Part shown: positions 1 to 8,965 of the stretch, piece by piece | Layout: each line of letters begins with the position of its first letter | Position numbering within the stretch: position 1 is the first letter of the stretch | From: Aneurinibacillus tyrosinisolvens | GTDB lineage: Bacteria > Bacillota > Bacilli > Aneurinibacillales > Aneurinibacillaceae | Reading direction: 5' to 3' | Assembly: GCF_001015055.1 (NCBI RefSeq) | Contig: NZ_BBWZ01000002.1 | Span: forward strand, 1-64,000 | Length of the DNA stretch: 64,000 bases | Made by a program: the position numbers and the translations under genes | Notes under the pieces: model-generated | The model's database searches: none | What the model was told of the DNA's origin: nothing | The model's input: the letters and a program-made list of their open reading frames with translations, nothing else

Positions 1-40
1 CTTCGGGTCTCATTGGCATGGAGTTACAAGGAGCCATGGC

Positions 41-85
41 CATTTTCACCCTGGGTTAACATGAAGGAAACCCAGGGTGAAAATG
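41..85. repeat. 17-bp perfect inverted repeat
   Basis: Arms 41-57 and 69-85 are exact reverse complements (CATTTTCACCCTGGGTT and its complement) around an 11-nt loop. There is no T-run after the stem, so it is not a classical terminator. It stands just left of a second stem-loop (91-137). It may be a cruciform, an operator or the end of a small element. No gene is visible in the first 300 bases. Confidence 0.6.
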
Positions 86-90
86 AGCAA

Positions 91-137
91 AAAAGCCGGC
101 TTTTTCTTCCAGAAATCTGGAACATGGGCCGGCTTTT
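91..137. terminator. Two-tier stem-loop, bidirectional terminator-like
   Basis: AAAAGCCGGC (91-100) pairs with GCCGGCTTTT (128-137). An inner stem TTCCAG/CTGGAA (107-112/117-122) closes an AAAT loop. GC-rich stem with A-run on one side and T-run on the other fits an intrinsic terminator usable from either direction. The gene it serves probably lies left of the window. Confidence 0.55.
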
Positions 138-187
138 CCTATAGAGTCTACTCCAAAAACTTAAAATAGGCACTTTTTCAGTGGCCT

Positions 188-240
188 CCGTGGACTGCCC
201 TTCCTTTTTTCTAACCTTTTTGACCTTGCGGTCTTTTTCT
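188..240 (-). repeat. Partial copy of structured extragenic repeat (copy C)
   Basis: Read on the minus strand, this segment matches 47383-47433 at nearly every position: GACCGCAAGGTC hairpin, an A-rich linker with GTTAGAAAAAAGG, then GGGCA-TCCACG. Only one A-run length change and two substitutions separate them. The match stops after TCCACG, so only the 5' part of the longer element (see 47383-47605) is present. It lies about 85 bp beyond the stop of the CcoG-like gene. Confidence 0.6.
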
Positions 241-326
241 CTACTACTTTAAAACAATATATACTTCCTTATCCGAATAAAAAATCAGGAGGCCATATAT
301 TTGCGGCCTCCTGGTTTTAGGTTGTG

Positions 327-1305
327 TCACTTTCTTACAGGGAAAATACTGAACTGCCTTTCCATCGTTTTCCCGCTGTCATTCTTGATAAGCACCGTAA
401 TGGTTGTGTTCGTGTTCAGGCTTTTTTCATCCGTACGGAACAACAGGGGAACGTTTTCCATAGCATGCGGTTTGACTTCCACCTGTTTTGGCAGTTTTGT
501 TTCCCAGGCATCCGGGACGCCATTGTAGGAAACCGAATAGCTGGCCGCCTTTCCGGTAAGGTTTTCGATTTTAAGATCGTACGTATAAACAATTCGGTTT
601 TGTACCGGGATGTTCTGCAGATTTTTACCGAGACTAATGGCAAAGCCCGTGTTAGCTGAGAGAGCAAACGTAAACATGGATACAAGAAGAACCATGATAA
701 CGGTTAAAACGAGCCCGCTGCCCCGCACCATATTTTTAAAGCCCCCATTCGTCGAACGCTTGCCGGACAGCGCCATCTGAAACATGCCATACGGGCAGGA
801 TGTCCGGCAAAACTTATAGCGGAGCCGCCAGTTTAACAGAACAAAAAAAGAAAAAAGAGACCGTCAAAAATGCGCGGAACGTCCATACTGACATATCGAA
901 ATGAATAATAGACGAGAACAGAAGCATTGGATTATAAAAGTAACTTATAAGGCCATACGTAATGATGGGTGCGCATAGAAGCAGAATAAGTGTGTCCACG
1001 CTGTTTTTGAGAAGCGGGTTTCTTTCGAAAACAGGCAGACTGCGCAGGCGGTTCATATAGATAAGAAATTTATTGTGCGGGCATGCCCAGCCGCAGAACT
1101 GACGGCCAAACCATACGGCAATTGCAACAAAGGCAAAAACCATAAGTAGCACCGCATAAAGGAGAATACGCCCTTCGCTGAACGCGAATTCACTGCCAAA
1201 CAAAAAGAAGTGGTTGGCTGATAAATCGATGCGGAAAATATCGAGAAAGGGGACAAGAAAAAAGAGAATGAGGAAAAAAGCGCGAAATAGGGAACGTTTG
1301 CTCAT
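327..1305 (-). CDS. CcoG/FixG-NapH-like 4Fe-4S membrane protein, frameshifted
   Basis: Membrane electron-transfer accessory protein related to CcoG (cbb3 oxidase assembly) and NapH. The first segment (1305 to 814) has several membrane spans and the motif FCGWACPHNKF. A T7 run (843-849 on the plus strand) throws the frame; the second segment continues with CRTSCPYGMFQ, one more membrane helix and a C-terminal beta-rich domain like FixG_C. Removing one T restores one protein of about 325 residues. The central two-[4Fe-4S] ferredoxin domain of full CcoG is absent, so this is a short family variant. The start is ATG 1305, 8 nt after AAGGAGT, not the upstream in-frame ATG. The frameshift may be a homopolymer sequencing error. 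No cbb3 oxidase genes are nearby, so the client is unknown. Confidence 0.7.
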
Positions 1306-1524
1306 ACAAAAACACTCCTTGCTGTCCTGTTCGTTTAAACGGTCATACCGTGCAAAGCCATTTTCGCACATTGGAAAAAATAAGGACAGTGAAGAGTTTG
1401 TGACAGCAAAGGAGAAAGTTAAGTCTAGTAAGTTGATATCTTATGCAGTAGTCGGTATTATTTATTAGAAAGAATGAATTTGTTCAAGCATATAACAACT
1501 TTCTTATGTGAAGGGTTGATAAAA

Positions 1525-3180
1525 GTGGAGAATAAACCTGTTTCATCTAACTTTATAAAAAATATTGTGGTTGAGGATATAAACGCAGGAAGGGTGGATC
1601 AGATTGTCACTCGTTTCCCTCCGGAACCAAACGGGTACCTGCATATCGGACATGCGAAATCCATTTGCCTTAATTTTGAACTGGCGGATGAATTTAAGGG
1701 AAAAACAAACCTGCGTTTTGATGACACGAATCCGCTAAGAGAAGATGTAGAATATGTGGAATCTATCAAAGAGGATGTCAAGTGGTTAGGGTTTGAATGG
1801 GACGGCCTGTTTTTTGCCTCCGATTATTTTGAAGAGATGTACAATCGCGCCGTCGTGCTTATTAAAAAAGGGAAGGCTTACGTATGCGATTTGTCTCCGG
1901 AAGAAATGCGGGAAATGCGGGGAACACTGACGGAGCCGGGAAAAGAAAGCCCGTACCGCAACCGTACTGTGGAAGAAAATCTGGATTTGTTTGAGCGCAT
2001 GCGTAAAGGTGAATTCAAAGACGGGGAAAGAGTACTGCGAGCTAAAATTGACATGACGTCTCCGAATATCACCATGAGGGATCCGGTGCTTTACCGTATT
2101 TTCCATGCTACGCACCATAACACGGGAGATAAGTGGTGCATTTACCCGATGTACGATTTTGCTCACCCGTTAGAAGACGCAATCGAAGGGGTCACACATT
2201 CCCTCTGTACGCTGGAATTCGAAGATCACCGCCCGCTGTATGACTGGGTCATTGAGGAGTGTGAGATGGAGAACCAGCCGAAACAGTATGAGTTTGGCCG
2301 GCTCAATCTGACGAATACGGTAATGAGTAAGCGTAAACTCAAGCAGCTTGTCGATGAGAAGTATGTAGACGGCTGGGATGATCCGCGGATGCCTACGATT
2401 TCCGGGCTGCGCAGAAGAGGGTATACGCCGGAATCGATCCGCAATTTTGCGAGGGAAATCGGCGTTTCCCGCAGCAGCGGTGTGGTGGACGCGAAAATGC
2501 TGGAGCACTTCATCCGCGAAGACTTGAAATTAAAAGTGCCAAGAACGATGGGAGTTCTCCGTCCGTTAAAAGTAGTCATCACCAATTACCCTGAGGGCGA
2601 GGTTGAAATGCTGGAAGCTGAAATCAACTCGGAAAATCCGGAAATGGGCAGCAGGCAGATTCCTTTCTCCAGGGAAATCTATATTGAGCAGGACGATTTT
2701 ATGGAGAATCCGCCGAAAAAATACTTCAGGCTGTTCCCGGGCAACGAAGTAAGGCTTAAGAATGCCTACTTCATCAAATGCAATGACGTCATTAAAGACG
2801 AAAACGGCAATGTAATTGAACTGCACTGCACCTATGATCCGGAAACAAAGAGCGGAACAGGCTTTACAGGAAGAAAAGTAAAAGGCACGATCCACTGGGT
2901 AGATGCCAGGAGTGCCGTGCCTGCGGAGTTCAGATTGTACAACCCTCTAATCCTCGACGATGAAGAAGAAGGGAAGTCCTTCCTGGAAAATGTGAATCCT
3001 GATTCCTTAGAAATCATCCACGGATTTGTTGAACCGAACATGAAGGATGCTCGCCCGCAGGACAAGTTCCAGTTCTTCCGGCACGGATACTTCAATGTAG
3101 ATCCGAAGCATACAACGGAAGATAAGCTTGTGTTCAATCTGATTGTATCGTTAAAAAGCTCTTTTGAGATTCCAAAATAG
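1525..3180 (+). CDS. glnS: Glutaminyl-tRNA synthetase
   Basis: Class I synthetase that charges tRNA-Gln with glutamine in the cytosol. The HIGH motif appears as HIGH in YLHIGHAKS near residue 40, and the KMSKS-like loop as VMSKRKL near 270; [12 protein letters not shown] is diagnostic for the GlnRS/GluRS family, and the C-terminal half is the beta-barrel anticodon-binding region. Length is about 551 residues, normal for bacterial GlnRS. I chose GTG 1525, 9 nt after GAAGGG; an ATG at 1474 in frame has no good ribosome site. Many Bacilli (B. subtilis for example) lack GlnRS and make Gln-tRNA by GatCAB amidation, so this gene marks a lineage that acquired direct charging. No T-box is visible upstream. 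It converges on rocG with a shared terminator between. Confidence 0.95.
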   Translation: MENKPVSSNFIKNIVVEDINAGRVDQIVTRFPPEPNGYLHIGHAKSICLNFELADEFKGKTNLRFDDTNPLREDVEYVESIKEDVKWLGFEWDGLFFASDYFEEMYNRAVVLIKKGKAYVCDLSPEEMREMRGTLTEPGKESPYRNRTVEENLDLFERMRKGEFKDGERVLRAKIDMTSPNITMRDPVLYRIFHATHHNTGDKWCIYPMYDFAHPLEDAIEGVTHSLCTLEFEDHRPLYDWVIEECEMENQPKQYEFGRLNLTNTVMSKRKLKQLVDEKYVDGWDDPRMPTISGLRRRGYTPESIRNFAREIGVSRSSGVVDAKMLEHFIREDLKLKVPRTMGVLRPLKVVITNYPEGEVEMLEAEINSENPEMGSRQIPFSREIYIEQDDFMENPPKKYFRLFPGNEVRLKNAYFIKCNDVIKDENGNVIELHCTYDPETKSGTGFTGRKVKGTIHWVDARSAVPAEFRLYNPLILDDEEEGKSFLENVNPDSLEIIHGFVEPNMKDARPQDKFQFFRHGYFNVDPKHTTEDKLVFNLIVSLKSSFEIPK

Positions 3181-3195
3181 ATTCCTTACTTTTAC

Positions 3196-3238
3196 AAAAA
3201 AGGCTGTTGCAGCGAAAATCCGCTCAACAGCTTTTTTC
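3196..3238. terminator. Bidirectional terminator between glnS and rocG
   Basis: GCTGTTG (3203-3209) pairs with CAACAGC (3225-3231), with an A-run before and T6 after the stem. It serves the convergent glnS and rocG genes. Confidence 0.8.
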
Positions 3239-3243
3239 TCAAC

Positions 3244-4530
3244 TTATACCCAGCCTCTCCACTTCACTGCTTCCGCCATTCTGCGAATACCAACGATGTA
3301 GGCAGAGAGGCGCATATCCACTTTCTTCTCAACAGAGGTGCAGTGTACGTTATGGAAGGAAGCCTTTAGGAGCTTCTCCAGCTTTGCCTGTACTTCTTCT
3401 TCTGTCCAGTAGTAGCCCTGGTTGTTCTGTACCCATTCAAAGTACGAAACAATAACGCCGCCCGAGCTGGCAAGTACATCAGGAACAAGCAGAACGCCTC
3501 TATCAGTCAGGATTTCGGTCGCGTTTAATGTTGTCGGTCCATTCGCCGCCTCGACAACGATTTTAGCTTTAATGTCTGCTGCGTTCTCTTCGGTAATCTG
3601 GTTCTCAATGGCCGCCGGTACAAGAATATCGCATTCCTGAACAAGCAGCTCTTTATTCGAAATCGTAGTAGAGAACAAGGTTGTAACTGTACCGAAAGAG
3701 TCGCGGTTATCCAGTAAATAATCGATATCAAGTCCTTCTGCATCATACAACGCACCGTATGCATCTGAAATTCCAACAATCTTTGCACCGGAATCGTGCA
3801 TGAATTTCGCGAGGAAGCTGCCCGCATTTCCGAACCCTTGAATGATGACCTTCGCGCCCTCCAGATTGATTCCCGCTACTTTTGCCGCTTCGCGAATGCA
3901 AATCGTAACGCCTTGTGCAGTGGATGATTCTCTTCCTGCAGATCCTCCGAGCACAAGCGGTTTGCCGGTAATGAAGCCGGGTGAATCAAATTCGCGTATA
4001 TGGCTGTACTCGTCCATCATCCAGGCCATAATTTGCGAGTTTGTAAATACGTCCGGTGCCGGGATGTCCTTAGTGGGCCCAACAATCTGACTGATAGCAC
4101 GTACATAGCCGCGGCTCAAGCGTTCTAGTTCACCGAATGACATAGAGCGGGGATCGCACTGGATGCCGCCTTTACCGCCACCGTAAGGAAGATCGCTAAT
4201 CCCGCACTTGATGCTCATCCACATGGACAGCGCTTTTACCTCTTCTTCTGTTACATCCGGATGAAAACGAATGCCGCCTTTTGTCGGTCCGACTGCATCA
4301 TTGTGCTGCGCACGATATCCTGTGAAAATTTTTGTGCTGCCATCATCCATTTTTACAGGAATACGAACAGTTAGTAAACGAACAGGCTCTTTTAATAACT
4401 CGTATACGTCTTCTCCATAACCCAGCTTCTGCAGTGCTGTAAGAAAGATTTGCTGCGTTCTTTCAAAGACATTAAAGTTTTCCTGCGACGCTTTTTTTGT
4501 CTCCTGTTTTTCTTCCACTTGCTGGCTCAT
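3244..4530 (-). CDS. rocG: NAD-type glutamate dehydrogenase (RocG/GudB family)
   Basis: Oxidative deamination of glutamate to 2-oxoglutarate and ammonia, the last step of arginine breakdown. The hexameric GDH fold is clear: substrate-binding PTKGGIRFH and catalytic-lysine segment PYGGGKGGI in the N-terminal half, then a Rossmann domain with GFGNAGSF. About 428 residues, full length, no obvious inactivating change. Start ATG 4530 follows GAAGGG by 9 nt; an ATG 21 nt earlier is less well placed. It lies 51 nt downstream of rocF on the same strand, so the two are probably one transcript from the sigma-54 promoter upstream of rocF. In B. subtilis rocG stands apart from rocF, so the linkage here is a local arrangement. 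Symbol by family and context. Confidence 0.92.
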   Translation of the reverse strand: MSQQVEEKQETKKASQENFNVFERTQQIFLTALQKLGYGEDVYELLKEPVRLLTVRIPVKMDDGSTKIFTGYRAQHNDAVGPTKGGIRFHPDVTEEEVKALSMWMSIKCGISDLPYGGGKGGIQCDPRSMSFGELERLSRGYVRAISQIVGPTKDIPAPDVFTNSQIMAWMMDEYSHIREFDSPGFITGKPLVLGGSAGRESSTAQGVTICIREAAKVAGINLEGAKVIIQGFGNAGSFLAKFMHDSGAKIVGISDAYGALYDAEGLDIDYLLDNRDSFGTVTTLFSTTISNKELLVQECDILVPAAIENQITEENAADIKAKIVVEAANGPTTLNATEILTDRGVLLVPDVLASSGGVIVSYFEWVQNNQGYYWTEEEVQAKLEKLLKASFHNVHCTSVEKKVDMRLSAYIVGIRRMAEAVKWRGWV

Positions 4531-4581
4531 TTTACATAACCCTTCTCTCATTAGGATTTTATTATGAATGAATGATTGATG

Positions 4582-5493
4582 TTATAATAGCTTTTCGCCG
4601 AACAGAGAACCCATTAAGGCCACAGCAACATTCGCTGTTTGGTTTACGTTATCAAGGATTGGATTCACTTCTACAAATTCAGCGCTTGTGAGCACGTTCG
4701 CTTCGGCGAGAATTTCCATAGCAAGGTGGCTTTCACGATAGCTGATCCCGCCAAGAACTGGCGTTCCCACTCCCGGTGCATCCTGAGGATCAAGGCCGTC
4801 TAAATCGAGGCTGAGGTGGACGCCGTCCGTTCCGCCGGTTACGATTTGGAGTGTTTCTTCCATAACCCGCGTCATTCCCATGCGGTCGATTTCATGCATA
4901 GTGAACACTTTGATTCCCATTTCTTTAATAAAGTCGCGTTCGCCCGGATCGAGAGAGCGTGCCCCGATAATGACGACATTCTCAGGGTTTACTTTTGCCT
5001 CTATACCTCCAATGGAAGTAAGCAGTTCATGTCCGTACCCGAGACTCACCGCGAGCGACATTCCGTGAATGTTGCCGGACGGAGATGTTAGGGCTGTGTT
5101 TAAATCCCCGTGTGCATCATACCAGATCACCCCGGTTTTTTTCCGGTGCTGAAGTACGCCTGCAATCGTACCAATGGCAATGCTGTGGTCGCCGCCGATA
5201 ACAAGCGGGAAGTGCCCCTTTTTCATCTCTTCTACAACAACCGCCGCAAGCTCGCTGTTTACGCGTGCGATTTCTTCAAGATATTTAAGGTTTGTACCAA
5301 CGGTGTTGTATTGCCCTGAACGGTGGACAACTAAATCACCCTTGTCGTGTACCGCATAGCCAAGCGCTTCAAGCCTCTCTATAACCCCGGCATAGCGGAT
5401 GGCGCTTGGGCCCATGTCCACGCCCCGGCGATCCGCACCTAAATCCATAGGTACGCCAACGATAGAAATATTTGAATTGATAGTTGAGTTCAT
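4582..5493 (-). CDS. rocF: Arginase
   Basis: Hydrolyses arginine to ornithine and urea with a binuclear manganese site. The metal-binding motifs of the ureohydrolase family are all present: GGDHSIAIG (near residue 100), WYDAHGDLNT (near 125) and SLDLDGLDP (near 230). About 303 residues, standard length. Start ATG follows AGGAAGGGG. It is first in a leftward unit with rocG and is divergent from the RocE-like permease at 5844. A GG-N10-GC element (5552-5567) upstream suggests sigma-54 (SigL) control, as for the B. subtilis roc genes. The RocR-type activator is not in this window. Confidence 0.95.
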   Translation of the reverse strand: MNSTINSNISIVGVPMDLGADRRGVDMGPSAIRYAGVIERLEALGYAVHDKGDLVVHRSGQYNTVGTNLKYLEEIARVNSELAAVVVEEMKKGHFPLVIGGDHSIAIGTIAGVLQHRKKTGVIWYDAHGDLNTALTSPSGNIHGMSLAVSLGYGHELLTSIGGIEAKVNPENVVIIGARSLDPGERDFIKEMGIKVFTMHEIDRMGMTRVMEETLQIVTGGTDGVHLSLDLDGLDPQDAPGVGTPVLGGISYRESHLAMEILAEANVLTSAEFVEVNPILDNVNQTANVAVALMGSLFGEKLL

Positions 5494-5551
5494 AAATGGT
5501 ACCCCTTCCTCTTCGGAACAACGATGTAAAAATCAAACACAGGAAATTCGT

Positions 5552-5567
5552 TGCAAGTTTGATGCCA
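5552..5567 (-). promoter_or_regulatory. Sigma-54 (-24/-12) promoter of rocF-rocG
   Basis: On the minus strand the sequence reads TGGCATCAAACTTGCA: GG and GC separated by exactly 10 nt, matching the sigma-54 consensus TGGCAY-N5-TTGCA. It lies about 60 nt upstream of the rocF start. Functional assignment is by consensus and by the known SigL dependence of roc genes. Confidence 0.8.
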
Positions 5568-5788
5568 ACATCTGTTTTTCTTGTAAATAAACCTTATAAA
5601 AATAGAGGGGCGTTTATAGAAAGGGATGAAATGTAAGAGGTGAGAGCGCTTACCTGCAAAGCTAGAATGCGATTTTTCATAAATTTTGCACCCCTGAAAA
5701 TTTTTTTTGCATCTATTTTTGGGGCTATTTGTGGCAAATTTATAAAGAATAGGGGAAAGTTCTATTCAATTTTCACAATCTTAAAAAC

Positions 5789-5804
5789 TGGTATGGTTTT
5801 TGCA
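5789..5804 (+). promoter_or_regulatory. Sigma-54 (-24/-12) promoter of RocE-like permease
   Basis: TGGTATGGTTTTTGCA carries GG-N10-GC in sigma-54 spacing, about 40 nt before the permease start. The 220 bp between this and the opposite promoter holds TTGCA-containing repeats (around 5684-5735) that could be upstream activator sites for a RocR-like protein; that part is a guess. Confidence 0.78.
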
Positions 5805-5843
5805 AGAATAGTTTTACAGTAAAAGAAGAAAGTGAGGTAGCGT

Positions 5844-7258
5844 ATGATACATCTTGAAAGTAAAGATAACCAGTTGCAAAGAACGATGAAAAGCAGGCAT
5901 TTATTCATGATTTCATTAGGGGGAATTATCGGGACCGGGCTTTTCCTTGGTTCTGGATATACAATTGGACAAGCTGGGCCGTTAGGTGCGGTTCTGGCCT
6001 ACCTGGCAGGCGGGTTTATTATGTATCTGACAATGCTTTGCCTTGGCGAATTATCGGTTGCGATGCCGGTGGCGGGTTCCTTCCAGACGTATACAACGAA
6101 ATTTATCGGACCTGCAGCAGGGTTTACCGTCGGGTGGATTTACTGGCTTGGCTGGGCGGTCACTGTGGCGCTTGAATTGCTTTCCGCTGGAACGCTTATG
6201 CAGAGATGGTTCCCGGGTTCTCCAATCTGGGTATGGTGTGCCGTTTTCGGCCTTGTGCTTTTCCTGCTCAATGCATTATCTGCACGCACATTCGGGGAGA
6301 CAGAGTTTTGGTTTTCCAGCATTAAAGTAAGCGCTATTATTTTGTTTATTATTCTTGGTGGGGCTGCGTTGTTTGGGGTTATTCATATGAAAGGGGGGCA
6401 GAGTGCTCCGATGTTCTCGCACTTTACAGAGGCAGGGCTGTTCCCTAACGGGTTAAAAGGGCTTCTCCTGACAATGATTACCGTTAACTTCGCTTTCCAG
6501 GGCACGGAGCTGATTGGGATTGCGGCCGGTGAAAGTGAGAATCCGGAGAAGACAATTCCAAAGTCGATCCGGGCTACCGTATGGCGTACCCTTTTCTTCT
6601 TTGTCCTTGCTATTTTTGTACTGTCAGGCCTTATCCCGTGGAAAGAGGCAGGGCTAATCGAGAGTCCATTCGTTATGGTTTTGATAAAATCGGGATTCCT
6701 TATGCGGCCGATGTTATGAACTTCGTTATTTTGACAGCGCTTTTATCTGTAGCCAACTCGGGTCTATATGCGGCAACGCGTATGCTTTGGTCTCTTTCGC
6801 AGAGCGATATGGCACTGCCCGCGCTTGGTAGATTAAATAAAAATGGCATCCCAATGAATGCGCTTCTTTTAACGCTCGGTATTGCTTGTCTGTCCTTGCT
6901 TTCCAGTATGGTGGCAGAGGATACCGTTTACTTGTGGCTGATTTCCATCGCTGGATTAGGAGCGCAGATGGGCTGGATTTCTATCACTGCTTCCCAGCTT
7001 GCTTTCCGCCGGCAATACGTAAAAGATGGCGGCAAGGTGGAAGATCTTAAGTTTAAAACACCGCTTTACCCGATTGTGCCTCTTGTTGGACTTATTCTAA
7101 ACATTACCGTGCTTGTCAGCCTTGCATTTGATAAGGATCAAAGAATGGCGCTGTACTGCGGAATTCCGTTCATGGTAGCATGTTATCTGTATTACAACCT
7201 GAGAATGAAGAAAAAGGCACCGCTTCCTGCTACAATGGTGGCAACTGAAGAAGCATAG
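5844..7258 (+). CDS. rocE: Amino acid permease, RocE/RocC-like, frameshifted
   Basis: APC-superfamily (AAT group) transporter, probably for arginine/ornithine uptake given its partners. The N-terminal part opens with the family signature [15 protein letters not shown] and has about eight membrane segments. At 6679-6682 the frame breaks: the first frame ends in a short unrelated tail at 6719, while the other frame continues with [16 protein letters not shown] and the remaining four membrane segments to 7258. Adding one T to the T4 run restores a normal protein of about 471 residues. Start ATG 5844 follows GTGAGGT. Divergent from rocF with its own sigma-54 promoter. Homopolymer sequencing error is as likely as a true lesion. 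Confidence 0.85.
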
Positions 7259-7264
7259 AAGAGT

Positions 7265-7306
7265 AAAACCGCTTTCTTGACGAAATGTCATGGAAAGCGG
7301 TTTTTT
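7265..7306 (+). terminator. Terminator of permease gene
   Basis: AAAACCGCTTTC pairs with GAAAGCGGTTTT, followed by a T-run, immediately after the permease stop. Confidence 0.85.
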
Positions 7307-7402
7307 CTTTTCCATTCTCCGTAACTCCAGCCGGACATTCCGATAATATATTGTTTGTCCATTTATTTCCCCTCCCCGGTAAAATGAACAGAACGTGGCG
7401 AG

Positions 7403-7558
7403 TTAAATAAACACGGGTTCAACAACAAGCGGTTCGAGCGCTTTCGTCTCGTCCACATAAACAAAAGCATCATAGCGTTAGCCCATAACAGGAGGGACAT
7501 AGTTCCCTAGTTTTTCATATTCAGGATGGTAGACGACCCTAATGGCCCGATACTGTTC
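7403..7558 (-). pseudogene. C-terminal relic of erythromycin-esterase-family gene
   Basis: Minus-strand translation gives about 52 codons that line up with the C-terminus of the intact gene at 8966: YRAI-VVYHPEYEKLGNYVP, an in-frame TAA, then RYDAFVYVDETKALEPLV, ending in TAA. The intact copy reads AIGVVYNPEYERFGNYVP and RYDAFIYVDKSEALHPLV. The rest of the gene is missing upstream of 7558. So this is a truncated, stop-containing relic of a second, diverged family member. The rest of the gap (7307-7402 and 7559-7677) shows only AT-rich promoter-like sequence. Confidence 0.85.
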
Positions 7559-7677
7559 CATTGATTTTATAATTTAGACTACTTTATAGACTTTTATTTA
7601 CCCCTATTAATATATGTATAAATTCACCTTGTTTGGTTTAATTTAAATACAAATTGAATTAGATGGGGTGAAATATA

Positions 7678-8673
7678 GTGGGATTTAGGATTACAGCCAG
7701 TGAAGCAGCAAACCTGTGGCAGTTTATTATAAGTAATCAAGCATACCTTTGTTTTATTGAACATGATCTTGTAAAGACAAAAGATGAAGACATAAAAACG
7801 ATGATTCGTTCTGCTATTCAGGATACGATAAAAATAATCAAGGAAGCGACTTCTTTATATGTAAAGGCAAATTTCCCAAAACCAATTGGTTTTAGTGTGG
7901 AAAAGGACATTATTTCAGAAGAACCAAGAGTATTTTCTGATCAACAACATTTATTTTTCCTTCAGATGATGGCTGAATATGGAACAGGTGCCTACGGTAT
8001 TGCACTTGGAAAGACAACAACACCTCAAGTCATTTCATTTTTGTTTGATTCCATCAACATATCGGGCAGGCTTTATCAAACGACAACGGAACTAATTGAA
8101 AAGAAAGGCTTTGCTCAACAACCTATCTATATTCCACCCCCTCAACATGCGGAAATGATTAAGAAACAATCATTTTTAGGGAAGTTTTGGGGTGAGGAAC
8201 GTCCTGTAAATGTCATGGAGATTGATAATTTGGTGTACAGCTTACGAGGAGCAATCCTTGCAAAAAACCATTTCATGGCTTTCAGTCAATTAGCACAAGA
8301 TCCAGATGTGCGAGACTTTTTTGTAAGAGGAAAAGACATATGCAAAAGGCGCGTCAAGTTACTTCAGTCGGTTTTGACACATGAAGATTTGCCTTTCCAG
8401 TCGACTTATGAAATGGAAGTAACAGATACTACCGATTCTCCTTATTCCGATCGTCTAATGATGTTCCAGGCGCTCGCTCTTGCCCAAATGGCTGTCGTGA
8501 GATACGGATTAGCCTTTAGTGCAAACATGAGACGTGATTTAGCCATTATGTATAGTCGGTTGGTTTCTGAAACTGCGATATTTAACGAGGATGGGATAAA
8601 TTTAATGATTAATCGGGAGTGGTTTGAACAACCCCCTCTTGCTCCAGACAGAGAGAAATTAGCAAATAAATAA
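7678..8673 (+). CDS. DUF3231 family protein
   Basis: About 331 residues, matching the DUF3231 family as I know it: two similar all-helical halves of roughly 165 residues each (compare the ATSLYVKANFPKPIGF region with the PFQSTYEMEVTDTTDSPYSDRLMMF region), reminiscent of a four-helix ferritin-like fold. Function is not known; the family is common in Bacillales spore-formers. GTG start 7678 follows GGGGTG by 8 nt. The gene is AT-richer than its neighbours and sits between the esterase relic and the intact esterase gene. Confidence 0.75.
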   Translation: MGFRITASEAANLWQFIISNQAYLCFIEHDLVKTKDEDIKTMIRSAIQDTIKIIKEATSLYVKANFPKPIGFSVEKDIISEEPRVFSDQQHLFFLQMMAEYGTGAYGIALGKTTTPQVISFLFDSINISGRLYQTTTELIEKKGFAQQPIYIPPPQHAEMIKKQSFLGKFWGEERPVNVMEIDNLVYSLRGAILAKNHFMAFSQLAQDPDVRDFFVRGKDICKRRVKLLQSVLTHEDLPFQSTYEMEVTDTTDSPYSDRLMMFQALALAQMAVVRYGLAFSANMRRDLAIMYSRLVSETAIFNEDGINLMINREWFEQPPLAPDREKLANK

Positions 8674-8882
8674 CACTTTTAGAGAATGAATATCACCTTT
8701 GTTTCTTTATTATAGGATTCATTAAGGTAAACAGATTAGCGAACGGATTCCATTGGTTTAGGCTGGTGGATTGTTATTTGCCAATGTTCTCACCTCCTCC
8801 CCGCTATCCACTACTCCTTGTTAGGAGATTTCGATCAAGGTAAGGAGGTTCTTACTAAAAAGCAGGACCTCCATAGCTCAAC
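8674..8882. other. Intergenic stretch, no gene seen
   Basis: Between the DUF3231 gene and the esterase terminator. It holds an imperfect stem around 8840-8875 (GGAGGTTCT / AGGACCTCC) but no credible reading frame or recognised RNA. Confidence 0.4.
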
Positions 8883-8919
8883 AAAAAACGAGCCGACTGC
8901 ACATGGCAATCAGCTCGTT
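8883..8919 (-). terminator. Terminator of esterase-family gene
   Basis: AACGAGC (8887-8893) pairs with GCTCGTT (8913-8919). Read on the minus strand the stem is followed by TTTTTTG, downstream of the gene ending at 8966. Confidence 0.7.
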
Positions 8920-8965
8920 GATAATGGTTTTTATAAAATGATTCTATCCACTTAGTAAGTTGTTT

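Noticed and set aside
1214..1468. 84-codon plus-strand frame antisense to the CcoG-like start
   Set aside because: Antisense shadow of a conserved membrane protein start.
1371..1524. T-box leader for glnS
   Set aside because: No AGGGTGGNACCGCG-like sequence or terminator/antiterminator in the short leader.
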